From Tipula vernalis (taxonomy: Eukaryota > Arthropoda > Insecta > Diptera > Tipulidae), in assembly GCA_958295665.1 (NCBI GenBank), contig OY282560.1, positions 28,757,992 to 28,821,991 of the forward strand: 64,000 nt of DNA, read 5' to 3'. The stretch's first letter is position 1. The number at the start of each line of letters is the position of its first letter. The notes under the pieces were generated by a model. That model ran no database searches, was not told where the DNA came from, and saw only the letters and a program-made list of their open reading frames with translations. The position numbers and the translations under genes were made by a program. Positions 22,481-35,069 of the stretch are shown piece by piece.

Positions 22481-25400
22481 GACTTTATACAAAAACTAAC
22501 GATTTAGTTAAATTTTTATGTGTTAACTGTTTTATGTGTTAGTGCGTTTTATATAATATTTAAATAGGCAAAAAAAGCTTGACACTTAAATTCTGCGAGA
22601 ATTCTCTCTTTAGAAAGCCTTTTTGTTCTGTTAGTACGCAGATACACATTCCCAAATATTAAGCGTTAAGTTTATTGGTCACTTATAGTTGACATCACAC
22701 ACTGTATTTAAAACCGTATGTATTCTCACAACTAATATAATTAGTAGTTGTTGCATAATTTAACAGCAATAGTATACAAACGATTGGGCTTTCTACAGAG
22801 AGGGCACTTCTACAAAAAATACAGATTTAGAAATGATGCAGATTTAGCAACAAAAATTCAAATTATAAATGGAAAGAAACTGAGAAAAATACACATACGA
22901 TCTGACTTCTTTTTACCCGGTTCTTTTTTAAATTTTCTCTTTTAAATGGTCCCAATTGCAAAGCACCTAAAAGTAATTCCGTTATTAAATAAATGAGTTT
23001 ATCTTACCCAATATCCGTTATTAAATAAATGAGTTTATCTTACCCTCATATCTTTTACACGGTTCTTTTTACACGGTTCTTTTTACACGGTTCTTTTTAC
23101 ACGGCTCTTTTTACACGGTTCTTTTTTCACAGTTCTTTGAAAAATCTGGGGTGAGATAACTTCCAAAGGCATTACGGTGATAAATTAAGATGGGAATTGT
23201 TTGCAAGGACCTCTTCTGATATCACTTCAAGTCTATTGCTTCAAGGTGGTGGGACAACACACATTTTTTTGGCCCATTGAATTAAAATTGGGTCCTTAAT
23301 GAAATTCCATTTTGCAACATGACCAAAGAACTGAACAGGCAAGAGTCATTTAACGACTGCAGTCACAGTTTGGGATGAGTCACATATGGTTTTATCTGAG
23401 TCAGTGACTGGGCTAATATCTCAAATGGTCTACAGTTATATAATGTTTCGAAGACGATAAGTACTTAAATCAACAAATATATAAATTAATTACTTGAATC
23501 AACATCAATATACTCGTACAAACAAAATAAATACTCAGATCCTAAATTAATTTTATTAAGCCTTCTACTGTGCCAATAATAGCACGATTGGAAAAATAAA
23601 AACCGTTTTCAAATTTGATATTTGGTGTAATATGACTCCTGATTAAATCAAAAATATGGTTCTGGAAGCACTGGTCACATGATTTTGTATAACAGACTAC
23701 CTACAAAAAAGAATAAAGAAAAAAACTTGATCTTGTTTTTAATAATTCTGACAAACCATGAAATGATAAATAAACTCTCAGTTAAGGCCAATGATTAAAT
23801 TAATCCATTAATTAGTCGTTACTTAATCCAGACATTTGAACACTTGATAATAGCAGAGCGTTGTCCGACGTATGTTGTGGTTAAAAAACGATAAACTAGT
23901 TCGACAATATAAGCCGGATAAAGTCAAGTATTTTGTCCTGGATTGATCCGTGGATGGTTGACTAGTAACCAGCCCCGCTAATCTCATGCGACTAGGCTAT
24001 TATGAGTAAAGCTGATTTTAGACCATGATGGAATAAACCGTCTTAACTTTTTGATGTGACATAAAGGACTTTACTCGAGGTCACTTTCGTTATATTATAT
24101 CGGTATAAACCGGTCGGACATACCTCGACAACATAGGGACAATACCTCGCTGTTTTCGATGTATGTGTTTTAGGGATAACTATCGGGTAGACAAACGATC
24201 CGATTACTTTAAATATCCTTGCGAAACTGGTGGGAAGCCTAGAGCTGGCTAGGCGCATTGGGTGAAAACGTACCTCGAAAAAACGGTTTAACCGTAATTT
24301 TAAAAGCGATAGGTACCTACTTCATGAGATCTATACCAACACAAGACCGCAATGAAATTTACTTAATAAAGATTGACATTTATTGTGGTTTGAGGAAAAT
24401 TGGACTCTAAGCTTTCAAAAAGTAAACGTAGATACATGTGGGAAGGTCTTGTTAGCCAAACCCATTGCTTCAACTACGTGAGACGGTAGAAATAGTTGAA
24501 CAGAAACAAGTGTTACAATGAATATAGCGAATTTTTCTCTAAATCCCATGGTACGTTCTTTTAGTAATCAACAATCGGGCGAATAATAGAAAGAACTGAG
24601 AGGCAATGTACTTAGACTATAGCTGGAAACGTTTAAGTTAAAATGATTAATCGTAGCCTCTTCCAACGTATAGTCTTTCCTAATAAGCTCTATTCCATTC
24701 AGCTTGCCTCTTCTAACGCTTGCCTCTTCTAACGCTGAAATTTGACCGCTTGCATTTTAAGAATCCGATTTTAAACCCGCCAAATTGTAATTGTTACGAA
24801 ATTATAGACGGAATACGGACAGAACCTGTCATCAAAAAATTGTTGTTAATTATGTTACCTCGAATTTTATAAGTTAACAACGATTTAAGGTTACTGTTTA
24901 GAGATATCATTCATTCTCCGATTAGGTGGCAAAGTTTTGAGAGTCAACATTTTATTCAATTCCATTACTAAAATATTCCATTCAATAAATTGAATTAAAT
25001 ATTTATAGTGATTCAAAATAATATAAAGTTGCTGTTTGTAAAAATATTTGTTGAAACTTTACCAGCGGCTAAATTTACCATAAGCATAAATCTAACATTA
25101 TTACTGAGGAACACGGTACGTATGTACATACGTCTTGTAAATTGAAAAGGTAAGCGAATTGGAAATTTTTTTTTTTTTTTATCACATTTGTATTCATATT
25201 TTCTTCTAGAACCCTGTCTGTATTCCCACATTCGCCAAATAGAAAATTGCAAAAATTCGAATTTATTGCTGTTCTTTTTTTTTTTTTTGCCTATGCTGCC
25301 TTCAAAATGCTTCAAACAGATGTTTTAGCTTGGCAGAGCACAAAAAATAAAAAATAAATAAATTATAATACAATAATAAAAATAAAAAATTGTTTATTTT

Positions 25401-26380
25401 ATTATTTTGTTGCCATTTTCCCATTTTCCAAATAGGAAAATAATAGTCTGTATCTATGTTTAAGTATATTGGAAAGCAACAACATTTTCCTTTATTTGTA
25501 TATGTACTTACGTATGAGAAAATCATGGCAAAATCAGTCTTTCTGCATAATGTACACAAAATGTTTTTTGCTTCTATTTTTGTACGAATTGTTCGATGGA
25601 AAAATAAGGAAATTGAGGAACATTTTTTTTTGTTATCGTATTTCACTTTAATCTCGTAAAAAAGGATTGAACACAACAATAAATGCAAAACATACGTACA
25701 TTACAAATATAAGAAAAAAAAAAAATCGGAAAATTCACTTTATTCTAATTTAATTTATTGGGGAAAATCCATTTTTTTAATTTTTTTTTTCTTCTATTTA
25801 TTTGTGATACTAAAAGGAAAGAAAATGTATACATTATTGAGTGTATCGTATTTCAAAATAATTTTATTGTTATATGAAAGCACAGTAGTTCTTTTCAGCC
25901 AAATTTTACAGTCGAGGAACTATTTATGGCTAGGGAACTAACTAACTGATTTATGTAAAATATTTTGAGAGATTTGTTGTACGACTTTCTCGACTCTTAT
26001 ACATTGTAGCGGTTAGATCTTGTAAGTCTCTTATACCCTAGACACACTGCGATTTAATAAAACCGATTAAGTGAATTTTGCAAAGGATACCTAAACCTAA
26101 ACTAGTTTAGCTAAATCGGATTTATCAAACCACACTTTGAAAACCAAAGGCAGAAGTTACATTAGGCTCAATATGTCATATTCAAACTTAGTTCCAACTC
26201 AATTTGATTCAATTTCGAAATGATAAAATTTTTCAAACAAATGTTCCGAAAACAAATCTTGTATTTGGTGATTAAAGTGGCTGCAGATCTAATTTCGATT
26301 AATAAATCACCAGCCCATTCAACCCTATTATTTATTTTATTTTTCTAATTTTTTTAATTAACGGGTTCTGCAAAAAACCA
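22481..26380. other. No gene recognised; AT-rich with simple repeats
   Basis: Frames are short, and none shows a domain, splice pair or transposase motif. The only structured piece is the pair of small repeats at 22976-23135. Long T tracts occur near 25170 and 25275. A stretch around 23860-24260 has more balanced composition but many stops on both strands. Confidence 0.4.
22976..23135 (+). repeat. Small direct repeat and 14-bp tandem repeat
   Basis: A 32-base sequence from CCGTTATTAAATAAATGAG to TTATCTTACCC occurs twice in a row (about 22978 and 23013). It is followed by six copies of a roughly 14-base unit TTTTTACACGGTTC between 23046 and 23135, the last ones with single changes. It is probably a replication-slippage minisatellite; no function is suggested. 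Confidence 0.8.
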
Positions 26381-26559
26381 AATATTAAGAAGAGAGCAGT
26401 GGCTTAACTACAAATTTCGGGTCCACCCGCAATATTTTTGTGGGCCCCTAAAAATGCTCTTTATACCTATGAACAAGTAAAGCGTTTAGTGAAAAATGTA
26501 TTTCTTCGTATTGTCCAGTCTTGCATTAATTAAAAGTATTTGATTTCAAGAATAGATGA

Positions 26560-28655
26560 CACGAAACATCTTGCAACTTAATGCTCTGACGATTTCTAAA
26601 TATATCGGATAAAGCATCACAAATTTCGAATATAATTTGAAAAATATCGAGTTACGAAATAATCTGAAAAATGTTCAAAGTATCTTGAATATTCTTGAAA
26701 GTTCTCAAATATCGAATTATCCGTAAGTTCTGATAAAAAACTATAAGTTAAATATAAGCATACAATATGTAGAATTTTCAGGTTTGAACTTAAAATTTGT
26801 GAGCCTTTTCATAATTTGTTTTGTTAAAATGTTTTATGAATATCAAAATGTATCAAAAAATATTGAACTTTTAGTTTTAGAAGCATTCGCTTATCGAAGC
26901 TTTTTAACCCAAATCATTTACCTTTTATTCTTAAATTTGATAGTTTAAGGGAAGATGGGATTTTGAATATTTGATTTCAATAAGATTTAAGCTTGATAAT
27001 TAATTTATACTTTTTTGGTTTGAACTTCGCATTTTTGAGCTTTTCAATAATTTCAGATTATTAGTAAAATGTTTGATGAGCATAAATTATGGATATTTGA
27101 AAATATTTCCAGAGCTTTAGTTTTAAGAGCTTTCACTTTTCGCAGCTTTTTAAACAAACCATTTTACTTTGAAATTTCATATTACAAATGATGACGCGAA
27201 TATTTGCGCTCAATATGAATTATTAACCGCTTTTAGTTTTAAAAGCTTTTCAATTATTTTCAGGTATTTTGCGATTAATTTAGGGTATTTGTTTTCAATG
27301 AGCTTTAAGCCTGATAATTTATTTATACATTCTCAACAAAATGTTTGATGAGCATAAACAGAGCCTTCTAGAGTATAGAGCCATAATCTTAATGACGTAT
27401 TTTTTAGAAGCTTTTTTAGTGGTATAACTTTTCACTGATTTCCATAGGAATCCATAGTAAAAATGGTGTTTTTTAGCTTCAAGTTTTTCAATGAAAAAAG
27501 CAAAAATATTATAAAATGTTTATATAAAAGTTTTCTACATATCTTTAAGAACAATATACAAGAAGGCCATATTAGTATTAAGCAACTTTTAATTGCAGAA
27601 ATATTAAAATTAAATTATTTCTAAAATATATTTTTTCGAACTTTCATTTTGAAAAATACATCAAAGTTGGCTCTGAAAAATTAAAATAATACTTGCCAAA
27701 TTTATCTTTAGTTTTACTAGTGGACGTAAGATGTCTAAAATGGTAAAAGAAAAATACGAAAAAAAATTATTTAATCGCAAAATTATCACACGTTCATGTA
27801 TTTTGTGAATTTGTTTTGCTTTTCCTACAATTTTTGAACTTGAAATTTCCCCAGGTGGTAATTTTTGGTACGATTTTTCCAAAATTTTACGGCCATCACT
27901 GCCATCTATGTAATGTATATTGACTTAAAGACCAAACGAATCGTAGTAAGCTTTTATTTCAATTTGACCAGAATGCTGTTGTTATGAGATTTTTTTATAT
28001 TTTGATTTAAATAAATCAATTATTACAAGAAAATGAAAACGATTTACTTAAACGACATTTTTATATGTTGAAATTCAAATATTTATGAAAGTATTTCAGA
28101 AATCATAATTAAAAATTTGTAATGTTTTCATTTACAAATTTGTCTTAGGAAAAAAAGTGATTTCCCATATGTTTTGTGTGTTTTACTATGAAAAGTTTTG
28201 TTTTTTCCTCGTTTCTAATTCCCTTATAAAAGCTCAGATTTTTAGATTATGGCTCTATAAAATACAGGGTGCTCTGGCATAAATCATGTATTTGCAAGAA
28301 ATGTCGAGAACTTTTAGTTTTAAGAGCTTTCACTTCTCGGAGCTTTACAAAGAGTATTTTTTGAGAAAAAATATCAGAACATTTGTTCTCAACGAAAATA
28401 TCTTTCATCCAAAATGTGTTTCCATTTTCGAGCGTTCCATGTGTAAAAAAACCAATTGTTTTACTAAGATTAAATTTTGTGGACATATTCAAGCCATCAT
28501 TCAAAAGTAGATGAAACAGAACTTGAGCCATTTGACTCGCCCTAAATAAAATGAAAATTTCTAAATTTCTTAATATACCGATAAAGCATCACAAATTTCG
28601 AATATAATTTAAAAAATATCAAAGTATCTTGAATATTCTTGAAAGTTCTCAAAAA
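26560..28655 (+). repeat. Low-copy degenerate repeat block carrying MITE copy 2
   Basis: A phrase near 26605-26705 (AAAGCATCACAAATTTCG ... AGTATCTTGAATATTCTTG) recurs at about 28575-28650. A second phrase, TTTTAGTTTTAAGAGC with TTTCAC, recurs near 26875, 27112 and 28312. If the MITE at 27359-28276 is removed, the spacing is roughly 230-290 bases, suggesting an old tandem duplication later split by the MITE. No coding content. Confidence 0.55.
27359..28276. mobile_element. MITE copy 2 (918 bp) with 7-bp target duplication
   Basis: The ends and interior are the same as the copy at 9763-10649, in the same orientation. The copy is flanked by GCATAAA at 27352-27358 and 28277-28283. It differs mainly by an extra stretch of about 30 bases near 27790-27819 and scattered substitutions. 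The family is non-autonomous, with no transposase-like frame. The pair defines the element's exact ends. Confidence 0.85.
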
Positions 28656-28659
28656 ACAA

Positions 28660-29671
28660 TTTAACCGTATGTATGTAAAACCAAAGGAAGTCCTATATAC
28701 GTGCTACAAACTGCCTTGTACAACGTAAATAACCTGGATATGCTTGAATAGTTTCATAACCTACAAAAGATCGGAGAAATATCGAAATTTTGACATAATC
28801 TCAGAAAATGTTTTAAATATCACCGTTTAGATATAGGTACTTGTGTAACTCTGCAAGTTCTTACAGCACAAAGCTAAGCGCAGAACATTGCCTTACAAAA
28901 TTCGATAATCTTTAAAATTCTCGAATAATCCTGTGAATGCCGAAAAACTGAAGAAATCTAGAATAAGACTGTACACATTTAGAAAACTCACGAAAATTTT
29001 GAAAAATTTCGATAATTCGTGTAAATATGGAATTATTTGTCAAGTCACTTGATGTTACTAATACTACAAAGCAAGTTAAGGCTAAGCTCAACAAAACGAT
29101 ATGCAATAAGAATAAAACCCTCGAATCTTATCGAGTAATTTTTTTAAATATCGAACAATCATATTCTTCGAATAGGCTCTAAAATTCTCGAATAACATCG
29201 AACTATCAAATACACCCTAATACAGTCTCCCACATACTCTCCCTATTTCGTAACACCGAATCACCAATTAAATCTCAAACATCGTGCAGCTCATTTCCAT
29301 GATAAACTCCTAAAATCTCGAGAAATTTTAAAAAGTGATTAAAAGATGAAACCTGAGAAAAGCGGATTTGAAATCGGGAAGTGAAAATTTCCAGAATCAG
29401 GAGAACCCCATAAAACACAATAAACACACAACCCAACAAACACAAAAATCGTTGTCGTTGTCGCAACTGCGAGTACTGTGGGTACCTAGTTACGCCAATG
29501 GAAGAGAGTGACAAAAGTAAATTAAACAAGCGATCGGTAATTCAGTCTTTAAGAATTCTGTTTTTGGTATTGTGTTACAACTCCTATAAGTTTTAGTCCC
29601 ATTTTGGGTGTGACATATGTTTTATATATTTATAATACACCCAACACTAATATAAAGATAGATATATCTTA
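28660..29671. other. No gene recognised
   Basis: AT-rich sequence with many TCGAATA and CTCGAAA-like short phrases but no clear unit, frame or splice structure. Confidence 0.35.
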
Positions 29672-30405
29672 TACCATCTAATCAAATTTGACCCGGACTG
29701 GAAAAAAAACAACATTTTTATGTATTTTAACAAAAATCTTTATTATCGCCTTTAAAATAGGCTCCTTTTCAGCCAATACAAGCATGCCAACGGTTAATGC
29801 ATTTTTCCATTCACATTTTATAGGCCTCGGCCGGGATGGCCTTTAGTTCCTTCAGCGAATTTCTTATTATGGCCTCAATCAACTCATGGCGCCTTCCGCG
29901 GAGCGGATATTTGAGTTTCGGAAACTAGAAAATGTCAAAGGGAGCCAAACCAATGAATTGTTTGCCCACAAATCCGGCCGCTTCGACGAATTGCTTTTAC
30001 GTAGACGCCTCAAAATGGCCAAGTAGTATGCTTTATTGATGTTATTGATGTTTAACACTCTAGAACGAATTCATGGTGAATTCTGATTTTTTAGCACAAT
30101 TTTCTTCACATTTTCGATGTTATCGTCGTTAACAGAGGTGGATGTACGACTCGCATGAGGCAAGTTTCCTACGACCTCACGACCCTCACTAAATACACTA
30201 TGCCACTGAAATACTTGCGCTCTCGATAGAGTAAACTCCCCAAAAAACAATTCTGCAACATTTTCAATGATTCCTTAGCCGTAATTCCATTGGAAACACA
30301 AAATTTCAAGCAAACTCTTTGTTAAATTTTTTCTTCCATAATAAAAATCGCCAGACAAACTTTCGCGTCGTAAACAAATGGCTCCCAAACTCACGCTAGC
30401 TGTAC
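29672..30405 (-). pseudogene. mariner transposase relic, internally deleted
   Basis: On the minus strand the N-terminal part (about 30360 to 30100) reads ENVAELFFGEFTLSRAQVFQ and VVGNLPHASRTSTSVNDDNI, a mariner helix-turn-helix region. The C-terminal part (about 29920-29700) retains pieces such as HNKKFAEGTKGHPG in shifting frames. The catalytic middle is missing. The left end TACCATCTAATCAAATTTG (29672) looks like a terminal repeat. The right end is near 30405, where Tc1-like sequence begins, so it appears inserted into that Tc1 copy. Confidence 0.7.
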
Positions 30406-30985
30406 AGTCATTTAAAATGTCAAGATATACATTTTTATCAACCTTATCCGGCAAATGTACCAAATCTCCATCACCATTGTAAGAAATACAACCCCATTAA
30501 ACATAAGTCTTCCTTCGTTATGCCTATTCGCAGGATCAACAATCAGTGATATTTTATGTTTTTTTTTTCGCGAATACGCGATCTCAAACGAACTTTCATC
30601 AGTTTACAAACTATTTCTCCAATAATCCAAGGATTTGTTTACATACTGCAAAGCTAAGTTCATTCGCTTTTTCTTGTCAATGATATTAATCACGATTCTG
30701 GTTATGTATTTCGTTGAATACCAATTTCTTTAACCCTTCTGGAGATAGTTCGTTACTGATTTGTCTTCCTATAATATTTTTTGATATTTTTGAAATATTG
30801 GTAACTGACTGTCTTGAACATTTAATAAATTCTCTAACTAAACGGCGATCGACTGCTGCATTTGTTACTCCACATCTCTCCTCGTTTATACCAGTTTTAT
30901 TTTTTTTTTTATATTTGTTAATGTTGTAATAAATAGTACTTTTCTGCAATTTTAACTGTTTACTTAGTTTTTGCACTAATATTCT
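30406..30985 (-). pseudogene. Tc1-like transposase relic
   Basis: The frame at 30686-30976 begins with a paired-type helix-turn-helix (LSKQLKLQKSTIYYNINKYK) and a second DNA-binding half (VREFIKCSRQSVTNISK). After frame changes, TDESSFEIAYSRKKK (about 30590, with the first catalytic Asp) and WGCISYNGDGDLVHL with DKVDKNVYLDIL (about 30410-30500) follow. These blocks fit the Tc1 order. The sequence stops where the mariner relic begins, so the C-terminal DDE half is absent. Confidence 0.75.
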
Positions 30986-31906
30986 GCATTCAGTTAAACA
31001 AGACTAAAACAATATCCCAAGTAAAACAAAGGACAAACCTTTTCGTAGAAGAAAATAAAATAAAATAGCAAATGCTATTTCATTTGAAAGCAATGTACCA
31101 TTTATTGCTTCTGCTTACCGTATACCATCTAAATTAACTAATGTTCCTGGAATAGTAGTGTATAGTAGTTAAATTCTTAAATAAAGGCCAGAAAAACAAT
31201 TTTATAAAGTTAAATCTAAGCCTTTGGTGTCTTCAGTGCTACCTCTAGAATTTACATAAACGAACATCTAACCCGTCGCAACTATGTCATTCATAAGGAG
31301 CTGCTTCAGTTAAAACGAAATGGTAAATTACATTAAGTGTTAGGAAAACAGGAAATGATTCTGCACTAGCAATAACTGAGTTTACTACTTTGCAAGATTT
31401 GGTGAACGACATAATATGTATCAAGCTAATGTGATTTAAGTAATGGAAACGATAAACATCGAAATGCGTATTATGAGTTTTTACTACCATGTTTTAATTT
31501 TATTATTATTTTTAATTTCTTTTTTAATATTTTATTATTATTATTATTATTACTATTATTATTGGGGGGGCGAGTAGCAGGGACAGCAGAGATGCAACGA
31601 TTTCAACAACAACGTCAAGCAACACTACCTACAGTTAGTACAAATTTGGGTGACCGCATGGGAACATGATGATGGAAAGAAATCTCGCCCCCTCTCACAA
31701 CCGCCGATGGAAAAAATGGTGGAGGGGAATAATAATAGTTGTTTATAGCTTTTCAGAAAAAAAGAGTTTGCGGTACCAGGAAATTTGTGTTGTCACATTG
31801 TGTCTTCTTACAGGTTGGAGCAGTAGAGATGATCTTTAAAATTGTATTGTCTTGTGTTAAATAAATTACTAAAAATAATATTACTAACAAATTTACTAAC
31901 TATCAA
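30986..31906. other. No gene; TTA microsatellite near 31500-31565
   Basis: An imperfect (TTA)n run ends in GGGGGGGCGAG at about 31565. On the minus strand this would be a TAA tail, as seen at the 3' ends of R4/Dong-type LINEs. The rest has no recognisable frame. Confidence 0.45.
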
Positions 31907-32190
31907 CTACTTAGGTGTCTGGAACCGGGTTGAGTCTTTGTTGCTAACATTCCTTTCCCATCCCTCGATCTTGTTATATGTAAAAAGGTGTACGACGGCG
32001 GCCTGGCCAGGGGCGGATATCACAACATTAGACATGTGGTTATCGATGTGGCGCCTTTCTTTACGGGCTTTGGCTTCATGAAGAATGGTGTCGTGTTGTG
32101 TAACATGGGTGTATAGTGGTGTGGAATTCGCATTTATAATACGGGAGACTTGCTTAATGCTTGATCGTACATCGCAATCAATCAATCAAT
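31907..32190 (-). other. Unidentified open frame between LINE ends
   Basis: A continuous minus-strand frame of about 92 codons has protein-like composition (STPLYTHVTQHDTILHEAK, ERRHIDNHMSNV). It abuts a short ATTG microsatellite at its 5' side and the TAA-rich end of the R4-like fragment. It resembles upstream sequence of a LINE more than a host exon, because no splice signals bracket it. Identity unknown. Confidence 0.3.
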
Positions 32191-32440
32191 CAATCAAAAT
32201 TATTATTACTATTATTATTATTTTATGAATATAATTCTATTTATAATTGTAGGTGATACTGTGTGCTCTTTTTTAGCTGTGTGCTGTGTTTTTAATGTTT
32301 TATCAAGTCTCATTTTCATATTCTTGGATCGGTGTTGATGTGGTATGCTAAAGATGATTTTGGTTAATCCTGTTACAATGAGTTCCATATCCACTAACAT
32401 TGCTAATTGTGTCATAAAATGCTCATAATGGCAAAATGGC
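32191..32440 (-). pseudogene. 3' end of an R4/Dong-like LINE
   Basis: The minus strand contains a basic C-terminal segment, DKTLKTQHTAKKEH, that lines up loosely with the end of R4-type ORFs. It is followed by a short 3' region ending in (TAA)n at 32190-32225. R4/Dong elements insert in TAA repeats, which fits. It is probably the missing 3' end of the R4-like copy at 35070-36870, separated from it by the + strand LINE. About 300 codons between the parts are absent. Confidence 0.4.
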
Positions 32441-34992
32441 ATATTTTAATTCGCGAAGTTTAAATATGGATTCTAAATTTGCGGAACTACTACATTTAAT
32501 CGATGGATTGAATTTTCATTTCATTGCCGTTACTGAGACTTGGCTTAAACCATGGGTATCTTCCAATGCTGTAAATATACCTGGTTACACACTAATAAGG
32601 AATGATCGTCTAACACGTGGCGGTGGCGTAGCTGTCTATATAAATAATATTTTGAAATGGAAGATCCTTAATTAGTCTAATAATGGTTTAGCTGAATTTT
32701 TGTTCATAGAAGTTTTTATTAATGATTTGGTCATTGTAGTTGGAGTGGTATATAATACTGGAGGTGGAAATGTGGGTGCCTTAAAAGATATTCTATCATC
32801 ACTTTCTAATTATGATGATATTTTAATAGCTGGTAACTTCAATATAGATATGCTTAAAAATGGTAATCCTGCGGATCAGTTCATAAATGTTCTCGTCAGT
32901 CAAAACCTAAGTTACCTTCTTAATAACCAACCTACATATTTTTCGGAACTTATCAAAGTGCATCGTTGCTGGATCTAATCATTACTAAGGAATAGTTCTA
33001 AAATAGAAAGACTTCTGCAACTGGATGTGTCGATTTTTGATCATGATTTTATCTATTTATCATACTCTTTGCCGGTGGTTAAAGCTCCAATTTCTACATT
33101 TCATTATAGATCTTATAAAAACATTAATTATGAAGCGTTGGCTTATGACTGCCTTAATATGTATTGGGAATCCATATTTGAAGCCAAAACCATTGACCAG
33201 AAACTTGGCTTATTTGATAAACATGTCCCAATTAAAACTTTTATTGCTACTAAACGAATAACGCCCTTACGGTTCAGTGCGGAGATTTAAATTGCGGTAA
33301 TTGATAAGGAAATATGCTATAAGCTTTGGAAATATTATAAAACGAGTGAGAACCGTATAGCCTTTTGTAAAAGTAGAAGCAATGTCAAAAAGCTCATTAG
33401 ATCAGCGAAATCCAAATTCCTGAATAAAATGCTTCACCACAATTTGCCGCTCAGAAATTTGTGGAATAATATCCGTAACCTTGGTCTTTATAGAGATGTA
33501 GCTGTAACAACTCCTCATTTTTCAGCTAATGAAATTAACACTTGGTTTGCAAAGATTATGTTGCGAATTAAGACCAACTCAATTGGTGACGATGGAATTC
33601 CATTAAAATTTATTAAATTGATTTTAGAATATATCTCACCAGTTCTTTGCTATTTGATTAATAATTGTTTAAGTGAATCGCGATTTGCTTCTAAATGGAA
33701 AATTTCGAGAGTTGTTCCGGTTGCCAAGTGTTCAAATCCTAAAGATATTAAGGACCTAAGACCCATTAGCATATTACCTATGTTATCCAAAGTTGTGATG
33801 TGTGATCAAATGGTCCAATATTTGGAGAATAATAAAATGATTAACATATTTCAATCTGGTTTCAGGGTTAAACACAGTACGGCAACAGTGCTACTCAAAA
33901 TAACGGACGGCATTTTTGCTGCTCTAGATAAGGGTCATGTTGCACTATTGGTTTTAATTGAATCATGGTATTTTGCTTCTTAAATTACAAAATCATTTTA
34001 AATTTTCGCAGCACGCAATTAAATTAATTAAAAACTATCTAAGCGGTCGTTCCCAGTACGTCAGTTTTGGTGATGAAAAATCATGCTGTGTCAATGTAGT
34101 GCGCGGGGTGCCGCAAGAATCGATACTTGGGCCTATATTGTTTATGCTTTTTATCAATGATATCGCATCCGTAATTAAATATTGCAATTATCATCTGTAT
34201 GCTGATGATGTACAAATATATACATGTAACAAAGTTGATTGTATTGAGCGTATCACCACGTTTGTTAATGCTGATATCGAGGCTATTTCTGAATGGGCTA
34301 AAATTAATGAACTGCAGTTAAATTATTCTCAGTCACAAGTTTTGCCTATAAACACTATTAATGAAAATATTAAATACCAACCTGTATTTATTGATAAAGA
34401 CACTGTACCATTTGTCGATAAGGCACGTAATTTGGGATTCATTATGAACTCAATCCTTACATGGGATTCACACGTAAGCCATATTTGTTCTAATATTTAT
34501 GCCGAGTTGAAAAGACTATCCCAATTTAAAAAATCTACCCCTATTAAAACAAAAAAAGCATTAGCCCATTCTTTGCTTATTACTCATCTAACATATGCTG
34601 ATCTAGTAATGGGAGACCTAAGTTTCGAACATCGTAGAACGCTCAATGTTGCCTTTAATTCCATTACAAGCTATGTTTATAATTTGTCCAGATATGATCA
34701 CATTACACCATTTTCAAAAATCTTATTAGGATGTACCTTCGAGAATTATCTGAAATTTAGACAATGTTTATTTTTGTTTAACGTAATGCATGGTAAATCC
34801 GCGGATTATTTAATTGATAAAGTGCAAGTTGGAAAATTTCTAAGAAATCCATCTATTATATTGCCCCGTTTTAAAACAATACTTAGAGCGAAATCGTTTT
34901 TTATTAATGGAGCTCAAACTTGGAAAAGCCTACGACTAGGCCTGAAACGCATTACACTGGCAGGCTACACCTGTTTAAAAAAGAATGCCTAA
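32436..34992 (+). pseudogene. L2/CR1-group LINE ORF2 relic (endonuclease and RT)
   Basis: An apurinic endonuclease domain begins with FNSRSLNMDSKFAELL, VTETWLKP and RGGGVAVYI (32436-32675). The GDFNID block is changed to GNFNIDML (about 32840). After frame changes, RT blocks follow: LRPISILPMLSKVV, FQSGFRVKHSTATVLL (33429-33983), then GVPQESILGPILFMLFIND and LYADDVQIY (34090-34225), with the YADD catalytic pair intact. The last frame runs 1,035 bases to a stop at 34992. Blocks around the DFSKAFD-like motif are lost at 33960. Clade wording suits L2/Kiri/Crack; Jockey is the alternative. A 3' end of this type (TTTTAAGGGCTGTAAAAGCC, then AAATAAATAAATA) lies at 37180-37245. Confidence 0.8.
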
Positions 34993-35069
34993 AATAATTT
35001 TCCTCTCTCTAATTTACTAGGAGATGAGCCTTATTTTATTTCTGACAACAGCGACGAAGTGCACAAGTT

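Noticed and set aside
25013..25688. Several overlapping small frames in AT-rich sequence
   Set aside because: Low-complexity Lys/Phe/Tyr translations of A and T tracts, without domains or splice sites.
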